DNA from: Hungatella sp. UBA5385 | GTDB lineage: Bacteria > Bacillota > Clostridia > Lachnospirales > Lachnospiraceae | DNA length: 64,000 nucleotides | Reading direction: 5' to 3' | NCBI GenBank assembly: GCA_002409995.1 | Contig: DHOR01000041.1 | Span: 15,632-79,631, forward strand | Shown: piece by piece, positions 1 to 8,793 of the stretch | Numbering within the stretch: position 1 is the stretch's first letter | Layout of the letters: every line of letters begins with the position of its first letter | The notes under the pieces: model-generated | What the model saw: the letters and a program-made list of their open reading frames with translations, nothing else | Told to the model about the DNA's origin: nothing | The model's database searches: none | Translations under genes and position numbers: made by a program

Positions 1-24
1 TCGACCCTTTTTGAAAAGGGTCGA
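1..24. terminator. Perfect hairpin at the window edge
   Basis: Bases 1-11 and 14-24 form a perfect 11-bp inverted repeat around a 2-base loop. It lies 15 bases downstream of the rqcH stop codon, so it is probably the rqcH terminator on the minus strand. The expected T-run would lie beyond the window edge and cannot be checked. The hairpin has T/A-rich arms near its loop and could also work for a convergent gene to the left. Confidence 0.6.
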
Positions 25-39
25 ACCCCTCAGTGAAAT

Positions 40-1782
40 TTATAGGATTTCTTCCAGATTTACAGCCGGTTCGGCTATGAGAGAGTAGTTGGTATGATAG
101 ATAACAAAACCCGGTGCTGCACCAGGAACTCTTTTAAGCTGTTTCCGCTGAATGTAATCCACCTCTACCTTATCATTGCCTCTTCCTTTGGAATAATAGG
201 CTGCCAGAGCCCCTGCCTCTTCGTATACCCGGTCAGGCAGTTCCTTGCCCTCTGTTTTCACGATTACGTGAGAACCTGCAATTCCTTTTGCATGAAACCA
301 CCAGTCATTTCCATTAGCTACTTTAAAGGTCAGCTCTTCATTCTGATAATTATTTTTCCCTACATAGATATGAAAACCGTCAGAGGACAGATAGTGGAAT
401 GGTTTGCTTAGAACCTTTGGCTTCTTCTCGCCTGCTCTGCGGTGTTTCACATAGCCATATTCCATAAGCTCCTCTTTGATCTGCACCAAATCTTCTTCTT
501 TTAGAGCAATATCCAGAGAAGCGCTGATGGATTCCAGATGATCGATTTCCTGTTTTGTCTCCTGAGTCTGAGCTGTAAGAGCTTCTAAGGTGCGTTTCAT
601 CTTATTGTATCGGTCAAAATATTTCTGAGCATTCTCTGTGGCATTTAACTGATCATCAAGAGGAATGGTAATTTCCTCATTGGTGTAATAGTTGAGACAG
701 GTCAGCTTCTTTTCACCGCCGGTTAATTCATAACCATAGGTATTCAGCAGCTCTCCATATACTTTGTATTTATCTTTTTTCTCTGTATCTTTTAACTGCT
801 TCATCTGGAGATCGTACTTTTTATAATTTCGCTCCAAAGCTGTCTGAACAATTTTACGTAAATCCACTGATTTCTGGCGGATTCTTGTAATTGTGTTCCT
901 GGAGGCATAATAAGTTTCTAAAAGAGTGCTTATGGACTCATAGGACTCTGCTCTGTACTCATTTCCTTCATAGCAGGTAAGAGGCAATGAGGAAAATTCC
1001 ACAGGTTCCTCTCCATAATATACTACATTGGGGGTAAATCGCTTTTGTTTCACATCCTCCATCATATAGGAAAACATTCGGTATAAATGTGTCAGCTCTG
1101 GCTCCGAAAGCTCGTTGGCTGAATGATCGCTGTCTATAGACGATAAATGACATAGCTCTGTTGCCATAATAGGGCTGATGCCTGTGAGATTAGTAAAGAG
1201 TGCCTTCTGAACAGGTGCAGCAGTATGACTGATTACATCTATAAAATCTGCCTCTGTAATTGTGAGAGGATTTTTTTTCTCCACTGTCTGAGGAATAAAA
1301 TAAGTTCTTCCAGGCAGCACCTCACGAATAGAGCTTACATGGGCAGGGATATGTTTAATGCTGTCCAGTATCATATCTTCTTCATTGCAGAAAATGATAT
1401 TGCTGTGTTTGCCCATAATTTCAATCATCAGCTTTTTAATTGCTTTGTCACCCAGTTCATCTAAATGCTCCACTTCTATACAGAGAATACGTTCAAGCCC
1501 TGGCTGGCTTACCCCAACAATTCTTCCATTACCAATATGCTTACGCAAAAGCATACAGAAATTAGGTGCAGTCATAGGACTTTGTTTGTTCTGTTCTGTA
1601 AAGTAGATAAGTGGGAGACTTGCACTTGCTGAAATCAGCAGTCTCCAGGTGTTCCTTTGATTTTTAATAGTAAACAGCAGTTCATCTTTTTCCGGCTGAG
1701 CGATTTTAGCGATTTTACCGCCTGCCAGACGATCATTTAATTCTGCTGTAAGATTTGCCATAACAATTCCATCAAATGCCAT
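40..1782 (-). CDS. rqcH: RqcH (Rqc2/NFACT family) ribosome quality control protein
   Basis: This 580-residue protein has the NFACT architecture: an N-terminal NFACT-N domain opening with MAFDGIVMANLTAEL, a central coiled-coil stretch (about residues 300-430), and a C-terminal NFACT-R domain with the hallmark DWWFHAKGIAGSHV. RqcH binds 50S subunits carrying stalled peptidyl-tRNA and recruits tRNA-Ala to add alanine tails that mark the nascent chain for degradation. In older annotations the family is called fibronectin-binding protein. GGAGG lies 9 bases before the ATG at 1782. The gene is divergent from yicC, the same neighbourhood as yloA/yloC in Bacillus subtilis. The domain call is secure; the role is taken from B. 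subtilis RqcH. Confidence 0.93.
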   Translation of the reverse strand: MAFDGIVMANLTAELNDRLAGGKIAKIAQPEKDELLFTIKNQRNTWRLLISASASLPLIYFTEQNKQSPMTAPNFCMLLRKHIGNGRIVGVSQPGLERILCIEVEHLDELGDKAIKKLMIEIMGKHSNIIFCNEEDMILDSIKHIPAHVSSIREVLPGRTYFIPQTVEKKNPLTITEADFIDVISHTAAPVQKALFTNLTGISPIMATELCHLSSIDSDHSANELSEPELTHLYRMFSYMMEDVKQKRFTPNVVYYGEEPVEFSSLPLTCYEGNEYRAESYESISTLLETYYASRNTITRIRQKSVDLRKIVQTALERNYKKYDLQMKQLKDTEKKDKYKVYGELLNTYGYELTGGEKKLTCLNYYTNEEITIPLDDQLNATENAQKYFDRYNKMKRTLEALTAQTQETKQEIDHLESISASLDIALKEEDLVQIKEELMEYGYVKHRRAGEKKPKVLSKPFHYLSSDGFHIYVGKNNYQNEELTFKVANGNDWWFHAKGIAGSHVIVKTEGKELPDRVYEEAGALAAYYSKGRGNDKVEVDYIQRKQLKRVPGAAPGFVIYHTNYSLIAEPAVNLEEIL

Positions 1783-2043
1783 GCTGCAAATACCTCCATT
1801 GCTTGTCTTGAATTAAGTTTTTTCTAAATGTTACAATTCAGCCATGCTATTCATAATTTGGCAGATGATACTTATTATCTAACAATAACCTTTCTGGCTG
1901 CCAAATTATTCATATCGGGCGTGCGCCCTATAGAAATATTCACTGAATTTTTGCTTAGTGAGCAAGCTCACACACGAAAACCCAGCAAATATTTCTGCAT
2001 TGCTTAACTGTAACCCTAAATAGTATATCATATTTGAAACTAT
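1783..2043. repeat. Intergenic element with nested inverted repeats
   Basis: The 324-base gap between rqcH and yicC holds no gene. It has two successive palindromic blocks. In the first, ATAATTTGGCAG (1853-1864) pairs with CTGCCAAATTAT (1898-1909), a perfect 12-bp arm. In the second, AGAAATATT (1933-1941) pairs with AATATTTCT (1988-1996); inside it TTTGCT pairs with AGCAAA, and GTGAGC-AA-GCTCAC (1958-1971) forms the core hairpin. GGGCGTGCGCCC (1917-1928) makes a short hairpin between them. There is no T-run, so it is not a simple terminator. It may be a non-autonomous intergenic repeat or a structured leader of rqcH; its role is unknown. Confidence 0.5.
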
Positions 2044-2072
2044 TTGACTTGTTTTTTATTTTGACTTATAAT
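2044..2072 (+). promoter_or_regulatory. Sigma-A promoter of the yicC-gmk-rpoZ operon
   Basis: TTGACT (2044-2049) and TATAAT (2067-2072) are separated by 17 bases, 35 bases before the yicC start codon. One mismatch to the sigma-A consensus in the -35 box and none in the -10 box. Confidence 0.85.
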
Positions 2073-2106
2073 GAAAGGTATCTATGGCGAAAGAGAGGCA
2101 TAAGCA

Positions 2107-2985
2107 ATGATTAAGAGCATGACAGGCTTCGGTAGATTTGAAACCGTCACGGATGAATATAAGATTTCTGTGGAGATGAAAGCAGTAAATCACAGATATC
2201 TGGATTTAAGTATTAAGATGCCAAAGAAGTTTAACTTTTTTGAAGCAGGAATCCGGAATCTGTTGAAAAATTATATTCAGCGCGGTAAAGTTGATGTTTT
2301 TATTAGTTACGAAGATTATACAGAGAACAAATTGTGCCTGAAATACAACAGCGCTCTGGCAGCTGAGTATATGGATTATTTTTCGAAGATGGAAGCGCAG
2401 TTCGCCATCCCAAATGATATGAAGGTATCCACCTTAGCCAGATGTCCTGAGGTTCTTACAATGGAAGAGATTCCGGAGGATGAGGAGCAGATGTGGAAGA
2501 TTCTTTCAGATACTATTGAAGAAGCAGCCAAACGGTTTGTGGAAACAAGGTTAAAGGAAGGAGAAAACCTAAGAACTGATCTCTTTGGCAAACTGGATTA
2601 TATGATTAAGCTTGTAACATTTATTGAGACCCGTTCTCCAAGAGTTATTGATGAGTACAGGGCAAAGCTGGAGGATAAGGTGAAAGAGCTTTTAGCCAAC
2701 ACCTCCATTGATGAAGGAAGAATTGCCACAGAAGTAACTATTTTTGCTGATAAAATCTGTGTGGATGAAGAGACGGTACGCCTTAGAAGCCATATACAGA
2801 ATACAAGATCAGAGCTTACAGCAGGAGGAAGTGTAGGAAGAAAGCTGGATTTTATTGCTCAGGAGATGAACAGGGAGGCCAATACCATCCTTTCAAAAGC
2901 CAATGATTTAGAGGTCTCCGATAAAGCCATTGCTTTAAAGACTGAGATCGAAAAGGTAAGAGAGCAGATCCAGAATATAGAATAA
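2107..2985 (+). CDS. yicC: YicC-family endoribonuclease
   Basis: This 292-residue protein begins MIKSMTGFGR, the signature of the YicC/YloC family, and ends with the conserved block ELTAGGSVGRKLDFIAQEMNREANT-type helix plus ALKTEIEKVREQIQNIE. YicC proteins are endoribonucleases; the Escherichia coli member takes part in small RNA decay, and the family is commonly found next to gmk. AGAGG stands 8 bases before the ATG. It is first in an operon with gmk (25-base gap) and rpoZ. The B. subtilis counterpart yloC is followed by remA before gmk; remA is missing here. The family is certain, the cellular role in this organism is inferred. Confidence 0.92.
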   Translation: MIKSMTGFGRFETVTDEYKISVEMKAVNHRYLDLSIKMPKKFNFFEAGIRNLLKNYIQRGKVDVFISYEDYTENKLCLKYNSALAAEYMDYFSKMEAQFAIPNDMKVSTLARCPEVLTMEEIPEDEEQMWKILSDTIEEAAKRFVETRLKEGENLRTDLFGKLDYMIKLVTFIETRSPRVIDEYRAKLEDKVKELLANTSIDEGRIATEVTIFADKICVDEETVRLRSHIQNTRSELTAGGSVGRKLDFIAQEMNREANTILSKANDLEVSDKAIALKTEIEKVREQIQNIE

Positions 2986-3010
2986 CATTACATGAATTGA
3001 GGTAGGAATC

Positions 3011-3631
3011 ATGAACGAACATGGCATACTGGCAGTGGTTTCGGGGTTTTCCGGTGCAGGTAAGGGAACTCTGATGAAGGCATTGTTAGAGCGTTATGAC
3101 AATTATGCGCTGTCTATATCTGCCACAACCCGTAATCCAAGAGAAGGCGAAGTGGATGGACGGGAGTACTTCTTCGTCAATGAAGAGCATTTTAAAAATA
3201 TGATTAAGCAGGAAGATTTGATTGAATATGCACAATATGTCAATCATTACTATGGGACGCCCAAACAGTACGTTTTTAACCAGATGGAACAGGGGAAGGA
3301 CGTAATTCTGGAAATTGAGATTCAGGGCGCTTTAAAAGTAAAGGAACGTTTTCCTGAAACAATCCTGATTTTTGTGATTCCCCCTAACGCAGAAGAGTTA
3401 AAACGAAGACTCATTGGAAGAGGAACAGAAAACGAAGAGGTGATTAGTGCCAGACTTCACCGTGCAGTGGAAGAGGCAGAAGGCATTGACTCCTACGATT
3501 ATATCGTTATTAATGATACCGTTGAATCCTGTGTGGAGGTTATGCACCGTTTGATACAGGTACAGCACAATCGGGTTTCCAATAATAAGGCATTTATCTC
3601 CCAAATCCGGGAAGAATTAAAGAATATATAA
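3011..3631 (+). CDS. gmk: Guanylate kinase
   Basis: This 206-residue enzyme phosphorylates GMP (and dGMP) to GDP with ATP in the cytoplasm, feeding GTP synthesis. The P-loop is GFSGAGKGT near residues 13-21. GMP-binding residues are in the block SISATTRNPREGEVDGREYFF, and the lid/ATP region RLIGRGTE follows. The length matches the family. It follows yicC by 25 bases with GAGGTAGG-type ribosome binding sequence and precedes rpoZ by 29 bases, so it is the middle gene of a conserved operon. Confidence 0.97.
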   Translation: MNEHGILAVVSGFSGAGKGTLMKALLERYDNYALSISATTRNPREGEVDGREYFFVNEEHFKNMIKQEDLIEYAQYVNHYYGTPKQYVFNQMEQGKDVILEIEIQGALKVKERFPETILIFVIPPNAEELKRRLIGRGTENEEVISARLHRAVEEAEGIDSYDYIVINDTVESCVEVMHRLIQVQHNRVSNNKAFISQIREELKNI

Positions 3632-3660
3632 GAATCAGCACCAAGAAAGGGGAATTGAAG

Positions 3661-3915
3661 ATGTTACATCCATCTTATTCAGATTTAATTAAAGTAGTAA
3701 ACAAAGAGGTAGAACCAGGAGAGACTCCGGTTGTACAGAGCCGTTACAGCATTGTTATTGCTGCTGCTAAAAGAGCAAGACAGATTATTGGAGGCGCAGA
3801 GCCTGAGATAGCAGGAGCTGAGGGTAAAAAACCACTTTCTATTGCTATTGAAGAATTATATGAAGGCAAAGTGAAGATTTTAAGCGAGGCAGATGCAACT
3901 GAAGAGGAAGATTAA
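3661..3915 (+). CDS. rpoZ: RNA polymerase omega subunit
   Basis: The small omega subunit assists folding and assembly of the beta-prime subunit of RNA polymerase. The protein is 84 residues from the ATG at 3661 (MLHPSYSDLIKVV) and contains the typical sequence SRYSIVIAAAKRARQI and the later KPLSIAIEELYEGKV. An in-frame TTG at 3655 is possible, but the AAAGGGG ribosome binding site (3646-3652) is correctly spaced only for the ATG. The gmk-rpoZ order is standard in Firmicutes. An intrinsic terminator follows at once. Confidence 0.93.
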   Translation: MLHPSYSDLIKVVNKEVEPGETPVVQSRYSIVIAAAKRARQIIGGAEPEIAGAEGKKPLSIAIEELYEGKVKILSEADATEEED

Positions 3916-3922
3916 GACAAAT

Positions 3923-3962
3923 AAGGCCATCTCAACATTGGCAGAGATGGCCTTTCTGTTTA
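3923..3962 (+). terminator. Terminator of the yicC-gmk-rpoZ operon
   Basis: AAGGCCATCTC (3923-3933) pairs perfectly with GAGATGGCCTT (3944-3954) around a 10-base loop, followed by TTCTGTTT. It lies 7 bases after the rpoZ stop. Confidence 0.88.
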
Positions 3963-3993
3963 GGAAAAGAGAAATAAAAGACAGGAGCTTTTT

Positions 3994-5334
3994 ATGAAAT
4001 TATTGTGTATTTCACTTGGCTGTGACAAGAATCTGGTAGATACCGAGATGATGTTAGGGCTTTTAAATAAAGACGGTTATACATTTACCGACAACGAACA
4101 GGAAGCAGATGTGATTGTGATTAATACATGCTGCTTTATTGGCGATGCCAAAGAGGAAAGTGTTAATACCATTCTGGAGATGGCGAGGATGAAGGAAGAA
4201 GGGAACTGTAAAGCCCTGATTGTCACTGGTTGTCTTGCCCAGCGGTATAAACAGGAGATCATCGATGAAATCCCTGAGGTGGACGGAATTCTTGGCACAT
4301 CTACCTATGATGAGATATCCAACGTACTGGCAAAAGCCTTAGGCGGAGATACCCATGTCCAGTGTTTCCATGACCTTGATTTAATTCCGGAGATTGAAAC
4401 AGAAAGAATGATAACAACCGGCGGTCATTATGCATTTTTAAAAATAGCAGAAGGCTGTGACAAACACTGTACTTACTGTATTATTCCCAGTCTGAGAGGC
4501 AATTTCAGAAGTGTTCCTATGGAGCGCCTTGTGAAGGAAGCGGCAAGCCTGGCTGAACAGGGAGTAAAAGAGCTGATTTTAGTTGCACAGGAAACAACAC
4601 TGTATGGAGTGGATATCTATGGAGAGAAGTCACTTCACAAGCTTTTGAAAGAATTATGCAAGATCTCAGGAATTCAATGGATCAGAATCCAGTATTGTTA
4701 CCCGGAAGAGATCACTGATGAACTGATTGAAACAATAAAAAGCGAGAAAAAGATCTGTCATTACTTAGACCTTCCCATCCAGCATGCCAGTGATTCTGTA
4801 TTAAAGCGGATGGGCAGAAGAACCTCTCAGGCACAGCTTCGTGAAATTATAGACAAGCTTAGAACTGAGATTCCTGACATTGCTTTACGCACCACCTTAA
4901 TTGCAGGTTTTCCGGGAGAAACAGAGGAGGACTATGAAACATTAATGGAATTCGTAGATGAGATGGAGTTTGAACGACTTGGTGTATTTGCCTATTCTGC
5001 AGAAGAGGATACTCCGGCTGCAACTATGGAAGATCAGATTCCAGAAGAGGTAAAGGCAGACAGACGTGATGAAATTATGGAGCTTCAGCAGGAGATATCT
5101 CTTGATCACTCCCAGTCTATGATCGGAAGAACCTTAGAAGTAATGATTGAAGGAAAAGTAGCTGATGAAAATGCCTATGTAGGACGTACCTATATGGATG
5201 GTCCCAATGTGGATGGGATGATCTTCGTTCAGACCGGTGAAGCCTTAATGTCAGGAGACTTTGCCAAAGTACGGGTCACAGGGGCTATGGAGTATGATTT
5301 GATAGGAGAGTTGGAAGATGAATTTACCGAATAA
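3994..5334 (+). CDS. rimO: Ribosomal protein S12 methylthiotransferase RimO
   Basis: RimO is a radical SAM enzyme with two [4Fe-4S] clusters that adds a methylthio group to the conserved aspartate of ribosomal protein S12. The 446-residue protein has the N-terminal UPF0004 domain (SLGCDKNLVDTE, then cysteines in INTCCF and VTGCLAQRY), the radical SAM motif EGCDKHCTYCIIP (CxxxCxxC) near residue 155, and a C-terminal TRAM domain (about 375-440). The motif SLRGNFRS distinguishes RimO from MiaB. AGGAGC precedes the ATG. The stop codon overlaps pgsA by 17 bases, so the two are probably translated together. Confidence 0.95.
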   Translation: MKLLCISLGCDKNLVDTEMMLGLLNKDGYTFTDNEQEADVIVINTCCFIGDAKEESVNTILEMARMKEEGNCKALIVTGCLAQRYKQEIIDEIPEVDGILGTSTYDEISNVLAKALGGDTHVQCFHDLDLIPEIETERMITTGGHYAFLKIAEGCDKHCTYCIIPSLRGNFRSVPMERLVKEAASLAEQGVKELILVAQETTLYGVDIYGEKSLHKLLKELCKISGIQWIRIQYCYPEEITDELIETIKSEKKICHYLDLPIQHASDSVLKRMGRRTSQAQLREIIDKLRTEIPDIALRTTLIAGFPGETEEDYETLMEFVDEMEFERLGVFAYSAEEDTPAATMEDQIPEEVKADRRDEIMELQQEISLDHSQSMIGRTLEVMIEGKVADENAYVGRTYMDGPNVDGMIFVQTGEALMSGDFAKVRVTGAMEYDLIGELEDEFTE

Positions 5335-5860
5335 GCTAACGATTTTACGAGTTATCATGATTCCTTTTTTTGTATTTTTTATGCTTCTTGACGGCGGTGG
5401 CAATCAGACTTACCGCTATATTGCTGCAGTTATCTTTATTGTGGCCAGCTTTACCGATTTTCTGGATGGTTCTATTGCAAGAAAATATAATCTTGTCACT
5501 AATTTTGGAAAATTTATGGACCCCCTTGCAGACAAGCTATTGGTATGTTCCGGTCTGATTTGCTTTACAGGTCTGGGTCAGCTGCCTGCATGGATTGTGA
5601 TTATTATTATCAGCCGTGAATTTATTATCAGTGGATTCCGCCTGGTTGCTTCTGACAATGGAATCGTTATTGCAGCAAGCTACTGGGGCAAATTCAAAAC
5701 AGCATCACAGATGATTATGTCAGTACTTTTAATTGTTAACATACCGGCTCTGTCAATTGTAACAACAGCACTGATCTGGATATCATTAATTCTTACTGTG
5801 ATATCATTGGTTGACTACATTGCGAAAAATCATCAAGTACTTACAGAAGGGAGCCTGTAA
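5318..5860 (+). CDS. pgsA: CDP-diacylglycerol--glycerol-3-phosphate 3-phosphatidyltransferase
   Basis: PgsA makes phosphatidylglycerol phosphate, the committed step of phosphatidylglycerol and cardiolipin synthesis, at the cytoplasmic membrane. The 180-residue protein has the CDP-alcohol phosphatidyltransferase motif DG-x2-AR-x8-G-x3-D-x3-D in DFLDGSIARKYNL and NFGKFMDPLADK, and several hydrophobic helices. It overlaps the end of rimO by 17 bases and has its GGAGAG-type binding site inside rimO. cinA follows after 2 bases; pgsA-cinA is a common Firmicute pair. Confidence 0.95.
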   Translation: MNLPNKLTILRVIMIPFFVFFMLLDGGGNQTYRYIAAVIFIVASFTDFLDGSIARKYNLVTNFGKFMDPLADKLLVCSGLICFTGLGQLPAWIVIIIISREFIISGFRLVASDNGIVIAASYWGKFKTASQMIMSVLLIVNIPALSIVTTALIWISLILTVISLVDYIAKNHQVLTEGSL

Positions 5861-5862
5861 TT

Positions 5863-7110
5863 ATGGTTGTGGAACTGATTTCCGTTGGGACAGAATTACT
5901 TCTTGGCAACATTGTTAATACAAACACTCAGTATCTTGCGGAACAATGCGCTCTTTTAGGGCTTACCATGTATTATCAGGTTACTGTTGGAGATAACAAG
6001 GACCGTCTTAAGGATACCATACAAACAGCATTAGACAGGTCGGATATTGTGATTCTCACAGGTGGCTTAGGTCCGACTGAAGATGATATTACAAAAGAAA
6101 CCTGTGCAGAGGTTATGGGATTTCCTTTAGTTGAAGATTCTCATACCAGACAGTGTATTGAAAATTATTTTAAAAACAATATTTATAAAGAAATTCCTAA
6201 TAACAACTGGAAACAGACACTTGTACCGGAAGGGGCCACTGTTCTTGATAACCACAATGGCACTGCACCTGGGCTTATTATGGAAAAGGACGGCAAACAT
6301 GTAATTATTCTTCCCGGACCTCCCAGCGAATTAAAGCCTATGTTTCATGAGCAGGTTACTCCTTACTTAGCTAAGCTGCAGCCTGATGTTATCCGTTCCC
6401 AGATGGTTAAAATCTGTGGTCATGGGGAAAGTCAGGTGGAGGACAAGCTGCTGGATATAATTGATGGACAGACCAATCCAACCATTGCCACTTATGCAAA
6501 AACTGCAGAGGTTCATCTGCGAGTCACTGCCAAGGCGGATACTGAAGAAGAGGCAAACGCTCTCATAGAGCCTGTTGTTAATGAGATTAAACATCGTTTT
6601 GGTGAAGATGTCTATACAACTGAGGAAGATGAAACTCTGGAAAAGTCAGTTGTGCGTCTGTTGAAAAAATACAATCTTACAGTTACAACAGCTGAATCCT
6701 GTACAGGTGGCCTGATTGCAGGGCGGATTGTTAATGTTCCGGGAGCGTCTGAAGTGTTCCGGGAAGGTTTCGTAACTTATGCTAATAAGGCGAAACGTAA
6801 AACCTTAGATGTAAAGAAAACCACCTTGGAAAACTATGGTGCTGTCAGCAAGCAGACTGCTAAGGAGATGGCTGCAGGTGGAGTATTTGCTGCAGATGCA
6901 GACACCTGTATTGCAGTTACCGGGATTGCCGGCCCTGATGCTGATGGTGCAAAGCCGGTTGGACTTGTTTACATTGCCTGTTACATGAAGGACAGCATAA
7001 AAGTGGAAGAGTATCATTTTAAAGGAAGCAGGGAACAGATCAGAGAACAGACTGTAATCAGAGCCCTTGACCTTCTGCGCAGACAGGTTCTCAATAATTA
7101 CGGTACTTAA
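5863..7110 (+). CDS. cinA: CinA family protein (NMN/ADP-ribose related, competence/damage-inducible)
   Basis: The 415-residue protein has the two-domain CinA form: an N-terminal MoCF-biosynthesis-like domain (MVVELISVGTELLLGNIVNTN, then TGGLGPTEDD) that in characterised members hydrolyses ADP-ribose, and a C-terminal CinA domain (about residues 255-410; TAESCTGGLI, VTGIAGPDA) that deamidates nicotinamide mononucleotide. In some Firmicutes cinA is induced in competence and lies in an operon with recA; here recA does not follow. The ATG is preceded by GGGAGC. Both domains look intact. Confidence 0.93.
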   Translation: MVVELISVGTELLLGNIVNTNTQYLAEQCALLGLTMYYQVTVGDNKDRLKDTIQTALDRSDIVILTGGLGPTEDDITKETCAEVMGFPLVEDSHTRQCIENYFKNNIYKEIPNNNWKQTLVPEGATVLDNHNGTAPGLIMEKDGKHVIILPGPPSELKPMFHEQVTPYLAKLQPDVIRSQMVKICGHGESQVEDKLLDIIDGQTNPTIATYAKTAEVHLRVTAKADTEEEANALIEPVVNEIKHRFGEDVYTTEEDETLEKSVVRLLKKYNLTVTTAESCTGGLIAGRIVNVPGASEVFREGFVTYANKAKRKTLDVKKTTLENYGAVSKQTAKEMAAGGVFAADADTCIAVTGIAGPDADGAKPVGLVYIACYMKDSIKVEEYHFKGSREQIREQTVIRALDLLRRQVLNNYGT

Positions 7111-7133
7111 GCAAACATCAGGAGGATAAATAT

Positions 7134-8477
7134 TTGGATACCCGTTTATTAAAAAAGCAATTGACTGCAGCCTACCAGTATTCTTATACAAGACTGGTGC
7201 TGAATTATTATACTTTTTTTGAAACTATAGCTGAGGAAACAGAGATTCCCCAGCAGACACTCCGTTCCATTGAGACATTTAACCGTATTTTAGGCAGTTA
7301 TTATGCAGGAGAGAAGATAGAAGCCGATTTATTACAGCTGAGAGATCAGGTAATTGGTGAAGTTGAGGTTCTCACTGTTTATACGGACTGTTTTCAGATT
7401 TATGAATATATATTAAACCGTCTGGAACGAAAATTCAAAGACCTTCCGGAAACAGATTATAATGATGAAGCCTTTGCTAATCAGCTGATGACATTCATTA
7501 CTGATACAAAGGATTCTGTTGTTATGAATGGCAGAATCAAACAGGTGATCGGCCAGCTTCCTGTTCGAATGACGAAGCAGAAATTCTTCTCTCTGATAAA
7601 AGAAGGTTTATCTGTTTACATCGGCTCCCCCAGAGAGAGTCTTCATGATATGATGTATGTTTTGCGTACAGAGTCCATGGCAGGACTTCCTGAGAATATG
7701 GCAGAGGGCCATAAGGAGCTGTTTGAGTCTTTGGAGCAATTCCGTGTAAGAGATTATAAAAACATAAGTAAAGAGGCATATGAAGAGGCGGCTGCCATTA
7801 TGGACTTATCCAGCGGCCAGCTTATGAAGGAAGCCGGCATTTATATGGCTCTTCAGGATTTAATCAATGATTTATTGGTGATGATATTATCATCTGATGA
7901 TGCAGTAACAGATGTTAATGAAGAGGATTTATATGAATCTCTGGTTTCTGAAATTCTTGAACGATTGACAAAAGAGGATTATGAAGGTTCAGAAGTTAGT
8001 TTCTATGACAGGCTGACACAGATGGAAGGCCGTCAGGAAGCATATTATGAGCGGTATCTCCGCTGTGAGCTTCCGGAAGAGGATGAGGAACTTAAACATG
8101 ATCCTGATTATGTAAAGGCTGTCAATGTGGACCGTCTGCTTTCGGGAAGCAGCTTTGCAAGCCTTATGCAGCTCAGCACAGAAGCAATCCAAATGGATGC
8201 AGAAATGGCTGCACAACCAGTAGACAGGCAATATCTAGAAGAGACTGCGGAAAGCTATTTTAAAGAGCTTGAAGAAGTATTTGCAGGAACCACCAGACCG
8301 GTAATGCGCTCCATTATGGCTAAGGTGCTGTCAGACCTGCCGGTGTATTTTAACTCGATTGATGAAATCTCAGCCTACATCAGAGGAAGCCTTACAAGCT
8401 GTATGGATGAAGCAGAAAAACGAACCTGCAAGGAATTAATGGAAGAGCTGATGGATTATGAAAATAACCTGGTATGA
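7134..8477 (+). CDS. Conserved protein of unknown function (447 aa)
   Basis: I do not recognise this family. The 447-residue protein starts at a TTG with a perfect GGAGG 8 bases upstream. It has no signal peptide or clear membrane segment, is acidic, and appears almost wholly alpha-helical with many Glu/Leu/Tyr. The central stretch resembles repeats of helical hairpins. The beginning, MDTRLLKKQLTAAYQYSYTRLV, and the TFNRILGSYYAGEKI region have no catalytic motif I can name. It overlaps the next gene by 20 bases, so the two are translationally coupled and probably act together. The position between cinA and the ytfI-ytfJ pair suggests a conserved clostridial housekeeping or sporulation role, but that is a guess. 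Confidence 0.8.
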   Translation: MDTRLLKKQLTAAYQYSYTRLVLNYYTFFETIAEETEIPQQTLRSIETFNRILGSYYAGEKIEADLLQLRDQVIGEVEVLTVYTDCFQIYEYILNRLERKFKDLPETDYNDEAFANQLMTFITDTKDSVVMNGRIKQVIGQLPVRMTKQKFFSLIKEGLSVYIGSPRESLHDMMYVLRTESMAGLPENMAEGHKELFESLEQFRVRDYKNISKEAYEEAAAIMDLSSGQLMKEAGIYMALQDLINDLLVMILSSDDAVTDVNEEDLYESLVSEILERLTKEDYEGSEVSFYDRLTQMEGRQEAYYERYLRCELPEEDEELKHDPDYVKAVNVDRLLSGSSFASLMQLSTEAIQMDAEMAAQPVDRQYLEETAESYFKELEEVFAGTTRPVMRSIMAKVLSDLPVYFNSIDEISAYIRGSLTSCMDEAEKRTCKELMEELMDYENNLV

Positions 8478-8772
8478 TCATCTATATGTAGGTGATAAAG
8501 CAAAGAAAAAACGTTACAGAATTATACAGGCTATACGTAAAGCACGGATACAAACCGGTGCTTATGTGATTACGCCTGCTTTTAATGGGAATAATATACT
8601 TGATATCTATCCTGCCATGGAGCTTGCATCTCCTTATTACAAGGACAATGATTTTTTTATCATTGGAATAGCTGTTGACTATTGGGAAGCGCTGGAGGTG
8701 GCGGGAAAGATTATTGACGATTTGTACCGGAGTACCGGTGGTTTTGAACTGGCGGCCTTTTTAAAGGTATAA
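8458..8772 (+). CDS. Conserved protein of unknown function (104 aa)
   Basis: A 104-residue protein, MKITWYDHLYVGDKAKKKRY, with a basic N-terminal third and a hydrophobic mixed alpha/beta C-terminal part (NDFFIIGIAVDYWEALEVAGKIIDD). There is no signal peptide. It begins 20 bases inside the 3' end of the preceding unknown gene, so the two form a coupled pair. The family was not recognised; a small partner subunit of the upstream helical protein is the simplest reading. Confidence 0.8.
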   Translation: MKITWYDHLYVGDKAKKKRYRIIQAIRKARIQTGAYVITPAFNGNNILDIYPAMELASPYYKDNDFFIIGIAVDYWEALEVAGKIIDDLYRSTGGFELAAFLKV

Positions 8773-8793
8773 AATCAGTCTGAAGGATGTGAG

